Positions 48,180 to 59,916 are shown, counted from the stretch's first letter. The stretch is 64,000 nucleotides of DNA from Molossus alvarezi (GCA_037176705.1 CM073885.1:166832290-166896289), one strand, 5' to 3'. Numbers and translations: made by a program. Notes: generated by a model not told the origin, from the sequence alone.

Positions 48180-49390
48180 TTTTAAAATATATTTGTAGAA
48201 GTGGTGTCACTGGGTCAAATGGCAGTTCCATTTTAAATTTTTGGAGGAAACACCACATTCCCATGAGCAGTGCACTAGGATTCCTTTTTCTCTGCATCCT
48301 CACCAGCATTTGCTTGTTGAGTTAATGTTGGCAGCCTTCGGGTAGGTGTGAGGTGATACCTCATTGTAGTTTTAATTTGATTCTCTCTGATGATTAGTGA
48401 TGTTGAGAATTTTTTCACATGTCTCATGACCATTTGTATGTCCTGTTTGGAGAACTGTCTGTTCAGGTCCTCTGCCCATTTTTAAATTAGATTCTTTGTC
48501 TACCTTTTGCTGAGTTGTATGAGCACTTGATATATTTTGGAAATTAACCACTTATCAGATGTATCATTGGCAAATATGAGTGGGTTCCCTTTTTATTTTG
48601 ATGGTGGTTTCTTTTGCTGTTCATAAGCATTTCAGTTTGGTGTAGTCCCATTTTGTTTATTTTTGTCTGTGTTTCTCTTGCGCTTGGCAGTGTATCAGTG
48701 AAAATTTCGCTATGTGATATGTCTGAGATTTTGTTGCCTATGTTTTCTTCTAGGATTTTTCTGGTTTCACAACTTACATTTACATCTTTTATCCATTTTG
48801 AGTTTATTCTTGTGTATGGTGTAAATTCGTGGTCTAGTTTCATTTTTCACATGTACCTATCCAGTTTTTGTCTCGTTTTATGAAGAGACTGTCTTTATTC
48901 CATTGTATGTTCTTGCCTCCTTTGTCAAATATTAATTGAGCATAATGACTTTGGTCAGTAGAGGAGTGGCTAAAAAGGCTGTGGTACATTTACACAATGG
49001 AACACTATGCAGCTATAAAAAAGAAAGCTCTATTACCCCTTGAGATAGCTTGGAGGGACCCGCAGATGATTATGGTAAGCAAAATAAACCAGTAAATTAA
49101 AGACAAATATCACAGGATCTCATTTATACATGGACTCTAATGAGCAAAATAAGCTAATAAATAAAAATAGAACCAGAGGCATGAAAACATGGAACAGACT
49201 GATGACTCTCAAAGGGAAGGGGGCAGGAAGAGATTAAACAACTTATATGCATATGTGCATTGCCCATGGACACAGACAATAGAATGGTGAAGGCTTGGGA
49301 TGGGGTGGAAACCGGTTGGAAGGGGACAATGGGGGGAAAAGTGGGGGAACAGCTGCAATACTCTCCATAATAATGTTAAAAAAACTAAGT
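48180..49390 (+). mobile_element. L1 with inverted 5' part (twin-primed)
   Basis: The part at 48180-48955 is ORF2 sequence in minus orientation (for example 48843-48544, [20 protein letters not shown]). From about 48956 it switches to plus orientation (GTAGAGGAGTGGCTAAAAAGGCTGTGG, homologous to DEWIKKLW) and runs through the 3'UTR to an A-rich end at about 49385. About 110 bases of L1 between the two parts are missing at the junction. That is the classic 5'-inversion form. The TSD is not clear. Confidence 0.85.
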
Positions 49391-49988
49391 AACTGCAGAG
49401 TTAATGCATATTTCCAATAAGTCCTCCATCACCCATCTGTGGGAGTAACTTATAAAGCTGTTACGAGCAACCAAAGAACTGAACCTAAAATAACTCATGT
49501 TATTGATACTGATACTGTGCAGCAGTTTCTTACCTATGCTGCAGCATTAGCAAAGTCTCGTTTATGAGTAATCCCTCTTGTGGAAATTGTTTCCTGCAAA
49601 TAGCCAGAGATCCTGACCCCTTTCAGTATTGTTTGAAACTCAACACATTTAAATATATCATTTTATTATTAAGTTCCATTAAATAATGCAAAATATTTGT
49701 GATCTTCCCCCCCCCCCCAATGTGAATTAACCAAAGGGTGAATCTGTGAGTGTCTATGAGATATAAGAAAGATATTTGACAGTGAAGTAAAGAGCTTCAG
49801 GTAGCTGAGTACTGAGAGGGTGGAAGGCGAGGTGGGGTAGTGCAGGGACACAAGATTATGTCACCAGGAGCTGGGATGGAGGAGGGAAAGGCAACAGACT
49901 GACTTTCAGTTCTGCATACTCTGTCCCTGGGTAGTTAGAGATGGGAGGCATGTGGTAAAGGGTTTCAGGGAGAGAGGTGACGTGAGGA
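49391..49988. other. Single-copy sequence
   Basis: A run of about 10 C lies at 49709-49718. No gene is recognised. Confidence 0.4.
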
Positions 49989-49999
49989 GACCACAGAAA

Positions 50000-50414
50000 T
50001 TTATTCTGATTTATTTTTTGTTAATCCTCACCCGAGGATATTTTCCCACTGATTTTTAAAGAGAGTGGAAAGGAGAGAGGGAGGTGGGGAGAGAGGGAGA
50101 GACCCTTTGGTGTGCAGGCTGAAGCTTTAACCACTGAACCACACCAGCCGGGAAGATATATATATGTATATGTATGTATATGTATAGACACACATATGGA
50201 GAGAGAGAGAGAGACAGCGAGCGAGAGCGCGCGCGCGAGAGAGACATTGATATGAGAGAAAAACATCGGTGTGAGAGAGAAACATTGATCATTTTCTTTC
50301 CAGACACACCTCAAACCCACAACCTGGGTATGTGCCTGATTGAGAATCAAACCCATGACCTTTTGGTGTATAGGACCACTCTCCAAGCAACTGAGCCATA
50401 GCAGTCAGGGCAGG
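50000..50414 (-). mobile_element. Composite VES: two head-to-tail units in one insertion
   Basis: In minus sense, a first VES head begins at about 50411 (GCCCTGACTGCTATGGCTCAG). Its B-box region and body lead into a GA/GC-rich and AT-rich stretch (50245-50156 in minus sense). A second, internally deleted VES follows: head CCCGGCTGGTGTGGTTCAGTGG at about 50152, then directly a CT tract and the hairpin tail TCCTCGGGTGAGGA near 50025. The TSDs GACCACAGAAA (49989-49999) and GACCACGGAAA (50415-50425) enclose both units, suggesting a single dimeric insertion. A nested insertion is the alternative. Confidence 0.75.
50156..50245. repeat. Simple-sequence stretch (AT/TG, GA, GC) in the VES dimer
   Basis: TATATATGTATATG repeats pass into GAGAGAGA and then a run of GCGCGCGCGC at about 50226-50238. 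It lies at the link between the two VES units. Confidence 0.9.
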
Positions 50415-50425
50415 GACCACGGAAA

Positions 50426-51683
50426 GTGAGGAACTGATAAAGCCTTCAAAGCAATTCTGCGTATTTACAGGTTGACATAGACTATGAGATCATTTTCTCT
50501 TGGGTCTCAGCCTGGTGGAGCATAGACCCCCCGAATCTGGAGACCCGATGGGAGGCCTGCCAACCCTTACCAGCTTCTGTTTTATTCTGGGGAGGAACTC
50601 AGGTGAGGAGTGTTGTGTCGGTACAAGTTGTCTTTTTTACTGGAGAGGGAATAAAGTCAAAACATGATGTGCCCTGAGTGTGATGTGGCAGAGAAAGTTT
50701 AACTGTGTGCTCACAGATATCTTGAACAGAGAAACTCTAGTAATTGTTGGAAATGTGACTTACACTCTCTTCACTTATGCACAGTTAGCTCTCTATAGAG
50801 CTGTATTTATTTTATGGCAGAAATGCATAATAACCGACACCACCCCACCCTGGAGGAGAGCAACAGAACCCCGCAGTTGGGAAATCATACAATTTTGATT
50901 ACCCCAGAGCCTCTGGATGGCTCTTCTTCGAGGAGGACTGTGATCATCATACTATGTGCAAGTCCTGGGGGAACAACATTTTCGACAAAACATTTTCAAG
51001 TCTTACAGGCAAAATGGTATGTTTACTTCATAAAAGAAATGGCTATTATAACACAAAATTGTTCCCCTAAGTTGGTTTTATTAGCTTGGTTATAACATCT
51101 AAACAGTTCAGGAATGGTTTCTGGAAAATTCTCTGCGATACAGCCCCAGATTCTTGCGATCCAATTCCTTTTCCCCCTTTTCTCCAAGGCGTTAGAAGAA
51201 GTGCCCTCCCTCTCCAACCCCCAGCCCTTTATTAATGGTGAGGGGTCTCCTCAGATCAATCTCTTGTCCTCCGTTTTAGCACCTGCTCCGCAGGGCTGAG
51301 CCTCGTCTGGGCGGCAGTGAGGGAGTTCTGAGAGGGGAGGCGGTGGGACAGGCCTGGGACGGCGCACTGTCAAACTGTGGGTACAATGGAACCACTCACA
51401 TGGTAGGTGGGGCAAAATAATCCCGCCACAAGGAGACAGTCCGACTGCTAAAGATATTACCAGTAGTGACCTGGGAAATAAATGCCCTCGAGGGTGCAAG
51501 TAGGTGGGGAAACAGTGCTTTCAAAGACGGCGAGTGGGCTGCTCACTGCGATGTGGAACCTTGCAGAGGGGGAGGAGGAACCGGGGCCCTTAGCGAGCAG
51601 GTCAAGGCTGAGAGCCCGTCTGGAAGAGTGTGCAAGGGGGTGGCCAGGCTGGAGACTTGTGACCCAACAGTGACACCTGCAGA
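50426..51683. other. Single-copy sequence, G+C-richer on the right
   Basis: The part at 51180-51660 is more G+C-rich than most of the window and has a few CpGs. Frames on both strands there have no recognised domain. It might be an old LTR or a regulatory block, but I cannot assign it. Confidence 0.35.
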
Positions 51684-51696
51684 GCTCCAGAGACAT

Positions 51697-51941
51697 GTAT
51701 TTATTTATTTATCCTCACCTGAGGACATATTTTTTTGCATTTATCTTCAGATAGAACAGGAGGGAGAGAGGGAGGAAGAGAGAGAAACATCGACGTGAGA
51801 CACATGGACTGGTTGCCACCCACACGACCCCAACAGAGGCTGGAGACAAACTGCAACCGAGGTTCATTCCCTTAGCGGAACCGAACCCAGGATTCTCTGG
51901 TCCACAGGCGACACTCTAACTGCTGAGCCAAACTAGCCAGG
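51697..51941 (-). mobile_element. VES SINE, hairpin-tail type
   Basis: The minus-strand head (CCCTGGCTAGTTTGGCTCAGC), the CT tract and the tail TCCTCAGGTGAGGA are present. The TSD GCTCCAGAGACAT is identical at 51684-51696 and 51942-51954 (13 of 13). Confidence 0.96.
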
Positions 51942-51954
51942 GCTCCAGAGACAT

Positions 51955-52880
51955 TTAAATGTTCAGGTGAGGCAGGCCTGCTATTCCAAGGTCAGGGCTC
52001 TGGCTGGGAAAATCTTAGACGGTGAAACATGGAATAAAAATATCTCCATGGAGGCCCCTGAGGATTCTTGGTGGGCAGAAGGTCCAAAACCATCAGAGCT
52101 TGTAGATGGTGGTATCGTATAGAGGTGGGGGAGGTTGACCTTTGTCTTGGTCTCTACCCTGGAGCCATGGGTGGGTGAGGGGATCCTGGTTGTGGGTGTG
52201 AGTTGGCTGCCACAGCTGCTTTTGGCAGGTGCACTGGCTGCCCCTACACAGCTGGCTGTCCCCTCCCTAAGTTGGCAGACTGTGATGTTGATGAAAACTG
52301 GAGCTAGCTGCTGGAATTCATGTAAATGGCAGAACACACTGAATAGCTCTGCTTTAAACACATCTAATGCACTTTCAGCCCGAGTTTCTGAGGTGAGGTA
52401 CCTTCTCTCTCAGAATGGGCAGGGCAACCAGAGCAACGTGGGGGGCAGGCATGTTAATACCTCACCAGTGCGGAAGTGATGACAACCACAAAGAGAATAA
52501 ACAGAGGCTGTTTGTTAAGAGTTTTCTAGAGCAAGAGTCAGTCTCCGTCACTTCCACAGAGACTCAAAGTCAGGCAGAGAAGCAGGGAGGCTTTATAATG
52601 ACAAAAGGAAGAGCTTCGGGCTTGCCCGCATTGGACGTGGTGAAGCTGGGGTCGGTCTAGCTAAAAGTGAGGCATGTTATCTCACTGGTTTGGGGAGTAT
52701 ATTTGATGCTCTCTGGTTGATCCTGGGTTGGAAGCAGGAGCAAAAAAAAGGAGAGAAGCTGGTGGTCACTGAGCAAGTCTCTGGAAAAGATTGCAGAGAA
52801 CTGGAATAATGTCTTCCTTAAATCTTGGGTACTAGTTACCAATGTTATCATCTGGGCCCAGTGCTTTCTGCTTAAAAGGA
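51955..52880. other. Single-copy or unassigned sequence
   Basis: No gene is recognised. The frames at 51981-52660 lack domains. Parts of 52480-52700 have an LTR-like look, but I cannot support a family. Confidence 0.35.
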
Positions 52881-52891
52881 TATTAATTATC

Positions 52892-53360
52892 TCTGGCACT
52901 ACCCCATTCCTCAGACTGTTATGTTCATTATATTCCACAAATAAGTGAGATCATGTGATACTTGTCTTTCTCTGTTTGGCTTGTTTGGCTTAGGATAATA
53001 CTTTCGAGGTCTCTCCATGTCGTCTCAAAGGATAAGAGATCTGTCTTTCTTACCGCTGCATAGTACTCCATTGTGTATATGTACCTCAGCTTTTTTATCC
53101 ATTCGTCTACTGATGGACATTTGGGCTGTTCAGACTGACAATCCCCAGAACAGGGGGTGGTGGGGGAGAGATAAACCACAGAACTTATATGCATGTGTGC
53201 ATGAACAAAGGTCATGGACAACAAAGCTGGGGACGGGGTAGGGAGGGAGGGAGAGGGGGGAATCAGTGGTGGAAAAAAAAGAAACATCTGTAACAAAAAT
53301 AAATAAATTAATTTAAAAAATAAATAATTAAATAAATCAGAGAATAGAAGGGAAAAAAGG
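52892..53360 (+). mobile_element. L1 3' end with inverted 5' part and clear TSD
   Basis: The part at 52892-53130 is minus-orientation L1 (end of ORF2 plus the start of the 3'UTR, coding [19 protein letters not shown] on the minus strand). At about 53131 it switches to plus-orientation 3'UTR (CAGACTGACAATCCCC...), ending in a long A-rich tail. Only about 20 bases of L1 are missing between the two parts. The TSD TATTAATTATC is identical at 52881-52891 and 53361-53371, so the two parts arrived together. Confidence 0.92.
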
Positions 53361-53371
53361 TATTAATTATC

Positions 53372-55400
53372 AACTGATTTTTCCTTAATAGACATAGGCC
53401 TGACTTGTGCCAGTTTTCCTATTAGGAACCACTGGTTTAAAGGTGGCCAGGTCCATAGGAAGCAGAATTATGCAACACCATTAAAAATATAGACTATAAT
53501 TATTCCCTAAGCCCTTTCCCAAAGTCACTGAGAATATTTACTTGGGTGTGCCCTACACGGGTTGTGCTAATCCAGGTCCTTTAAGGAGTAAACAGCAAGA
53601 CAGAATAGTGATTTGGGAATCTGGGAGCCATCCCTAGAAATGTCTCCTGAAGTTTACTCTTAAGCCTTTGTATAGTATTTTAAAACCAGCTGAAAGTTAA
53701 TAATAAATTATTTCCCGCTTAACCTATTGGAATACTTTTTGTTTGCTGTGTGTTACTGATCCTCAATTGACTTGTTCACGGGGATGGTTGCCAACTGTAG
53801 CTTCTCAAAGACATTTGTATCTAGGATGGGTTGTCTTGCCCTGCTTGGGGTCCAAAGCAGTGAAAACCCTGTCAGCAGGAAATGATTTGGCATTTTGTTT
53901 TGGGGCCAAAGTGGTAGAATTTCATCTGTGTTAATATGGACTAAGGAGTTTATTGAAGGTGAGGACCTGGCAGACCAAGTCACTGTGTGGAAACGCTTAT
54001 AGTTGAGAACGAGCATTACAAGGATTGTACGACTGGCTGGGTGCAATTCTTAAAGAAAGGAAATGACAGACTTGGGTTAAATCTTCGGCCAAGACATGGT
54101 CAAAAGACCAGGACATTTTATGCTTCTCTAAATTAACCTTTAACTTTTTTTTTTTTTTTTTTGCTTGTAGACTGAGTCTGTTTTTGCACCTTGTCGATTT
54201 TAACATGTAGTTTGGGTCCATAGACTCACTAAGGCTTTTATGTGAATCTTGGGGCATTGATTATGTAAATATGGGAATGGGGAATTGGGGAGGATTTGGA
54301 TGATTGCAGGTAACTTCACCGCCTTCCCACCACTCCACCAGCACCTCAGCTTCCCTTGAGAGAAGAAGCAGCACTTCCTCCATCTGACAAACCCAGTCCT
54401 ACCCACCCTGGAGATATGCAGTCACCTCGTAAGGAGGCATGACCTCCATGGGCATGGTTGGCCCATTAGAATTCTGGAAGCAAATTGTGAGCCAAATAAA
54501 ACATAAGGCTGTGTGGTACCTAAGACAAAGTAAAGTTCCTGAGTTGTCAGGACTGCAGGGCCAGGATCTAAGGAAGATTAGGATGCTTGGTGAGACTATG
54601 TCCAACTCTATAAGAGAATCATATTGTAGGTTCCTATGATTTTGGAGCTAAGCCAGCAAATATCTGTTCTACTCCTGAGAAATAGCTACTGGGTCTAGAT
54701 TGAGACTAAATTCCTGACCATAAGAAACCAATGACCCTGAAACTTGAGCTGCTCAAAATAAATTCAGTGTAATATAATCTACCAAGTCATAAATCTCAGT
54801 GTGCCAAGCAGCCCTCCATCACTCAGGGAAACAGTCTACACAAGACCAGAATTAAGCAGGTTCTGAAGCCTCAAATAAATTCCAGAAACACATGCCTCAT
54901 CCTCCCAGGTCATCTCTTCACAATGCCTTATCATGTAAATATGGGTTCTTAAATGTTTTCTTCTTTTAAAAATGTTTTCCTTTTTGTTTTTTGATTTTGC
55001 ATGGAATGTTCATGCCATGAGAGAAAGCTGTCTGTATAACACAGTCTTTGAAATATATTGAAACTAGTTTTATGAACTTATATTTTATGTCCATATATTC
55101 TTGTTGCAAGCAGAATTTTAAATACAGCCATTAGTTAGGGTCTGTTGTAAATAAATTCTCTCAGTCATTAATCATCTCAAAATGTCTTTATTTTTTTTGT
55201 TCCCTATTTGAATAAACATTTAGGTTGCTACTAAGTTTAAGTTCAACTATATATTTTTTTTCTCATTAGAGCAAAAACATTATCCACTATCTTATATGTG
55301 CTACACTTACCACTCTCTTATTTGTGTACATTAATGCTATTGAGAAGTAAACTGCCAATCTAAATAATATTTCTTTGTAGATAGTATGTTTTGTCTCTCT
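53372..55400. other. Mostly unassigned sequence
   Basis: A poly(T) run of about 17 lies at 54147-54163. The part at 53800-54780 may be a very old repeat (both strands have short frames), but no domain is recognisable. I cannot support a gene. Confidence 0.35.
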
Positions 55401-56570
55401 AATAGATTTTAAGAACTTCACTTTTCTTTGTAGTTCTTCAATTTTATTACAAAGTATCTAGCTGTATATTTGTTTTTACTTATTCTGCACCTTTGTTTTT
55501 AGAGTTCATGATTTTCTTCATTTCTGGAAAATGTTTAATTCAAATATTGCCTCTCCCTATATTCTTTTATCTCCCTTATGAGTTACATTTAGTCATATGT
55601 TGGACCATATTATTCTGTGTTCCAGGTTCTTAAACTATATATATATATTTATATTTTTATATATCTCTATGTTGCCTTGTGTATGTTTTTCATATCTCTC
55701 TTTTAATTCACTAAATTCTGTATTCATTTTTTCCCTGTTTTTACCATCTACTTTGTATTCATTTCCAATGATTACATTATTCACAGTCACCTTTATAAAA
55801 CCATCCCTTGTCTCTTCTTCCTTGTGCTTATTTTTAAAAATATAATCTTTTAAAGATTTGATACATAATTATTTTATATTCAGTATCACATAATGCCAAT
55901 GTATGAAATCTTCAGGTATCTTATTGTGCCTTTGTTTGTGTATTATTTGAGCAGGTTCTGAGTCATAGAGACTCACTTGGCATTTTCCAGTTAATTTTTC
56001 ACTGTGAGCGCTTATTTGGATAATCATATTCTATGTGAATACTGAAGTACCTTATTGGAGGTGCCAGGAATTTTTTTCTCTTTTTTCCTAGAAAATTCTC
56101 CTTCTGGCTTTATGCAAAGATACAGTTTGAATTTCCTGTTTTAGAATCAACTTCTTTTATTACTTTCCTCAGCTCATCTTTCAAGGTCAGGGTTCTGGGT
56201 TGCTTTATCTGGAATATAGCTTCAGTCCTTACTCACCATTTCTTGCAATTCATACCTTCTTTCAATTATTATTTCGCATATATTCTGGAATTTTTCTGAA
56301 AATATTTTTCAGGATGGTCCTTTAGTAAAAAACTTTGTTGTCTTGTCTATCTCCTTTTCAACTCTTAGGATTTGCATTACATTTTTCAGGCTCAGCACTT
56401 CATTATGTATTCAAAAGTATTTTATATTCCACTTCATCCAACATTTAACTTTTTTGTACTTTGAGAATTGGCTTATTTTTTTAAGAAAAAATTTAACCCA
56501 CTATATTTACGCCAAAACTAGAAGTAACATGTGTGCAATTTTAATATATGTCCCAGGTTGTAAATTCTTT
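55400..56570. other. AT-rich, probably old repeat-derived sequence
   Basis: T-rich text such as 'atatctctcttttaattcactaaattctgtattcat' is reminiscent of old L1-type sequence. Boundaries and family are not determinable by eye. An AT-dinucleotide stretch lies at 55635-55665. Confidence 0.35.
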
Positions 56571-56672
56571 TAAGTCAGGAACATTGTCTTACTCTTCACT
56601 TTATCTCTCCATTTTCCTGCCCCTTACCCCAATGTCTAGCATAAAGTAAGTGCTCAATTAAAAAATAAAATA
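56570..56672 (+). mobile_element. L2 3'-end fragment
   Basis: The text 'aagtcaggaacattgtcttactc...ccccaatgtctagcataaagtaagtgctcaatta' follows the L2 terminal consensus. The next VES is inserted at its A-rich right end. Confidence 0.7.
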
Positions 56673-56674
56673 CA

Positions 56675-56950
56675 GCCCTGGCCAGTTTGGCTCAGCGGTT
56701 AGAGCGTCGGCCTGTGGTCCGGAGAGACCCGGGTTCGGTTCCCGCTAAGGGCACGTACTTCGGTTGCAGTTTGTCCCCAGCCCTGGTTGGTCGTGCGGGT
56801 GGCAGCCACTCGATGTGTCCCTTTCACATCGATGTTTCTCTCTCTCTCTCCCTCTCTTCCTCTCTCTCCCTCCCACTCTATCTGTACAAAAAATGGAAAA
56901 ATATCCTCGAGTGAGGATAAAAAAATAAAAAATAAAATAAAATAAATAAA
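56675..56950 (+). mobile_element. VES SINE, hairpin-tail type, best-preserved copy
   Basis: The A box TGGCTCAGCGG (56688-56698) and B box GGTTCGGTTCC (56732-56742) are intact and correctly spaced for pol III. The body has AGTTTGTCCCCAGCCC, GTGGCAGCCACTCGATG, ACATCGATG and a long CT tract. The 3' end carries TCCTCGAGTGAGGA, able to fold as a short hairpin, then an A-rich tail. Likely TSDs are AAATAAAATACAG (left) and the similar AAATAAATAAACAG (right). Confidence 0.95.
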
Positions 56951-57046
56951 CAGTTTACTGTCAGTAAGTTTGCTCTGTCAGTTTTGAATATTTTGCCTGT
57001 TGGAATTCTCAACCAGGGGCTTCCATTGAAAATTGTAGGCAACATA

Positions 57047-57355
57047 TAGTTGATCCTTGAACAACATGGGTTTGAACTGTATGGGGCCACTTGTATGCAG
57101 ATTTTTAAAATAAATTCTGTAAACATATTTTCTCTTCTTTGTGATTTTCTTAATAACCTTTTCTCTAGCTTATTTCATTGTCAGAATACACTATATAATG
57201 CATGTAACATACAAAATATATGTAATCAACTATTATGTTATTAGTAAGCTTTTTGGTAGAGAGTATTAAGTTTGTGGGAGTCAAAAGAGACACACGGATT
57301 TTCTACAGCATGGGCAGTCAAATCCAACAGGTTGTTTTGTTCAAGGGCCAACTGT
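57047..57355 (+). mobile_element. TcMar-Tigger nonautonomous DNA transposon
   Basis: The terminal inverted repeats are TAGTTGATCCTTGAACAAC at the left and GTTCAAGGGCCAACTGTA at the right, with TA at each edge as expected for mariner-type target sites. The interior (GGGTTTGAACTGTATGGGGCCACTT, GATTTTCTTAATAACCTTTTC, GGGAGTCAAAAG) follows the Tigger-derived MITE pattern. It is about 310 bases and has no transposase. Confidence 0.88.
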
Positions 57356-57378
57356 AATCTAATTAAATTGTGTGGTCA

Positions 57379-59902
57379 TGACTTCCGGTCAAGATGGCAG
57401 TGTAGGTAAATGTGGTACTCACCTCCTCCCACAACCATATCAAAATTACAACTAAATTACAGAACAGCCATCATTCAGAACCGCTGGAAATCGAACTGAA
57501 TGAATATCCTACAACTACTAAATTAAAGAACAAGCCACATTGAGACTGGTAGGAGGGACTGAGGTGTGGAAGGGCTGGTCCCACACCCACGTGTGGCCGA
57601 CAAAAATCAGGAGGGCTACCTCAGCTGTGAAGGTCCTACCTGAGGAGTAAGGTGTTCCAGTCCCACACCAGGTCCCCCAGCTCAGAGTTCCAGTGCCAGG
57701 AAGACATGTCCCCATAACTTCTGGCTGTAAAAACCAGCATGAATTGAGGCTGAGGCTGCTGGAGCCCCAGGCAGCTCCTCTTAAAGGACTTATTCAGACC
57801 TACTCCCTCCAGGCTCCAGCATGAGGGAGGCAGCTTGAAAGGCACCAGAGACATACAGAGAAGAACTGAGTTGTTTGGCATCAGGGCAAGAGCTGGACGG
57901 ATAGCTATCTCTCAGACAGACGTGCTGGCAGAAGCCATTGTTCCTTAGATGAGCCCTCCTCCCACAGAGCCAGCAAAGGACAGCCAGATGTGAGACTCCA
58001 CTAACCTGACTCACATTGTTTGCCCTGCCCTGCCCCGAGGCCCTGCCCCACCTAACTTTTGGGCCCACCCAAGCTGTTTCCAGTGGTTTTACCATAAGAA
58101 TGGCCTGTCTGGGCTCATGCTTTGGATTTTCCTAAAATCTCTCAAACAAGCAGCATCTGGCCTCAGCAAGCCCCATACCTCTCTCTAAGTGGCCCTATGC
58201 CCAGGGCTAACAGCAACCAAGCCTTGGTTCATAGATTGGCCTTGCCTAGGCACTTCCAAGCCCAGCACAAGAAGCAGCCACCCGCAGATTGCTTTGTAGT
58301 TTATGCCTGGTGGCCTCATGCAAAACACAGGTGGTGGCTGACCTGGGCTTACACCTCTTGGGAAGCTCCAGAGCCAGCACACCCAGTGGACAGCTTTAGA
58401 TCATATTGACGCACCACCATCCAACCACCTCCATAGGCAATACACTCAAGGGGTAGACTCAGGGGGTACCAGAGCCCTGCTGAAGTAAGTCTTTGTCTGT
58501 GTAGTGGGTCCCTGTACAGCTGATCCTCCAAGGTGGTTGGAGGTCAGTAGTCAGTGGGCACAGCCAGTCCTTGCAGCTAATCAGCCTGAGTAAATCTTTC
58601 CCATTGATGAACCAACATCAAACAAGACTAAATTACAACAGAAGGCTTTACAGCCTACACAGGGGATGCACCTAGAGTACCCAGCTGGGGTGATCAGGAA
58701 GGCTGTGCCACTGGACCCTATGGGACACCTGCTACATTAGGCCATGCTACCAAGCCCAGGAGATGTAGCAGCCTGATCTAATACATAGACACAGGGAAGG
58801 AGCCAAAATGAGGAGACAAAGAAATGTCCCAAATGAAAGAAGAGAACAAAACTCCAGAAAAAGAACTAAATGAAATGGAGATAGGCAGTCTAATAGACAC
58901 AGAGTTTAAAACACTGGTTATAAGAATGCTGAAGGAACTTAGTGAGGACTTCAACAGCATGAAAAAAAAAAAAACAGTCAGAAATGAAGGATGCATTAAT
59001 TGAAATAAATAATAATTTATAAGGAATCAATAGTAGAGTCGGTGAAGGTGAGAATCAATTCAGTGACTTGGAATATAAGGAAATAAAAAACACCCAATAA
59101 GAACAGCAAAAAGAAAAAAGAATCCAAAAAATGAGGATAATGTAAGGAGCCTCTAGGACAACTTCAAGTATATCAACATTCACATCATGGGAGTGCCAGA
59201 AGGAGAAGAGAGAGAGCAAGAAATTGAAAACCTATTTGGAAAAATAATGACAGAAAACTTCCCTAACTTGGTGAAGGAATCAGACATACAAGTCCAGGAA
59301 GTGCATAGAGTCCCAAACACAATGAACTCAAAGAGGCCCACACAAAGAGACATCATAATCAAAATGCAAAAGGATAAAGGCAAAGAGAGAATCTTAAAAC
59401 AGCAAGAGAAAAGCAGTTAGTTACCTACAAGGGAGATCCCATAAGACTGTCAGCTGATTTCCTGGAAGAAGCTTTGCAGGCCAAAAGGCAGTGGCAAGAA
59501 ATATTCAAAGTGATGTAAATCAGGAACCTACAACCAAGATTACTCTATTCGACAAAGCTGTCATTTAGAATCAATGAACATATAAAGAGTTTCCCAGACA
59601 AGAAAAAGCTAAAGGAGTTCATCACCATCAAACCAGTATTATATGAAATGTTGAAGGGTCTTCTTGAAGAAATAAAAATATAAACAACAAAATGGTAATA
59701 AATACATATAGTCATAGGGATGTAAAGTATAGCATAAGGAATAAAGTCAATAATATTCTAATAACAATGTGGTGCTAGATGGGTACAGGATTTATTAGGA
59801 TGAGCACTTATTAAGTTACATAATGTCTGGTCACTGGGGTGTATACCTGAAACTAATATACTGAAGTATGTCAACCATAATTAAAAATAAAAAAAAATGA
59901 TA
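57379..59902 (+). mobile_element. HAL1 (half-L1): 5'UTR, ORF1 and 3' tail without ORF2
   Basis: The element starts near TGACTTCCGGTCAAGATGGCAGTG (an L1-like start with the AAGATGGC YY1-type core). A 1.4-kb G+C-moderate 5'UTR is followed by an ORF1-type frame (58824-59683, broken). Then comes only about 210 bases of 3'UTR ending in an A-rich tail (59880-59898). No endonuclease/RT frame is present. Candidate TSDs are AAATTGTGTGGTCA (57365-57378) and AAACTATATGGTCA (59903-59916), 11 of 14 identical. If they are real, the lack of ORF2 is not due to truncation at either end. Confidence 0.88.
58824..59683 (+). pseudogene. HAL1 ORF1 (L1 ORF1p-like RNA-binding protein), frameshifted
   Basis: The frame opens at 58824 (MSQMKEENKTPEKELNEMEI). 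A coiled-coil region follows and is broken at the A-run 58963-58974. Next come an RRM/C-terminal region in the open block 59187-59420 (MGVPEGEEREQEIENLFGK... TQRDIIIKMQKDKGKERIL) and a C-terminal end (EFITIKPVLYEMLKGLLEE) that stops at 59681-59683. A frameshift at about 59400 separates the last two. In a HAL1, ORF1p would be the only product, and mobilisation would need ORF2p from an L1. Confidence 0.85.
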
Positions 59903-59916
59903 AAACTATATGGTCA

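Noticed and set aside
51457..51798. Overlapping frames on both strands in a G+C-rich stretch as a gene or CpG island
   Set aside because: There are few CpGs, no domain, and frames open on both strands at once, which is typical of chance in G+C-rich DNA.
56675..56750. tRNA gene suggested by intact A and B boxes
   Set aside because: It is the head of a VES SINE, with the typical body, CT tract and A-rich tail.
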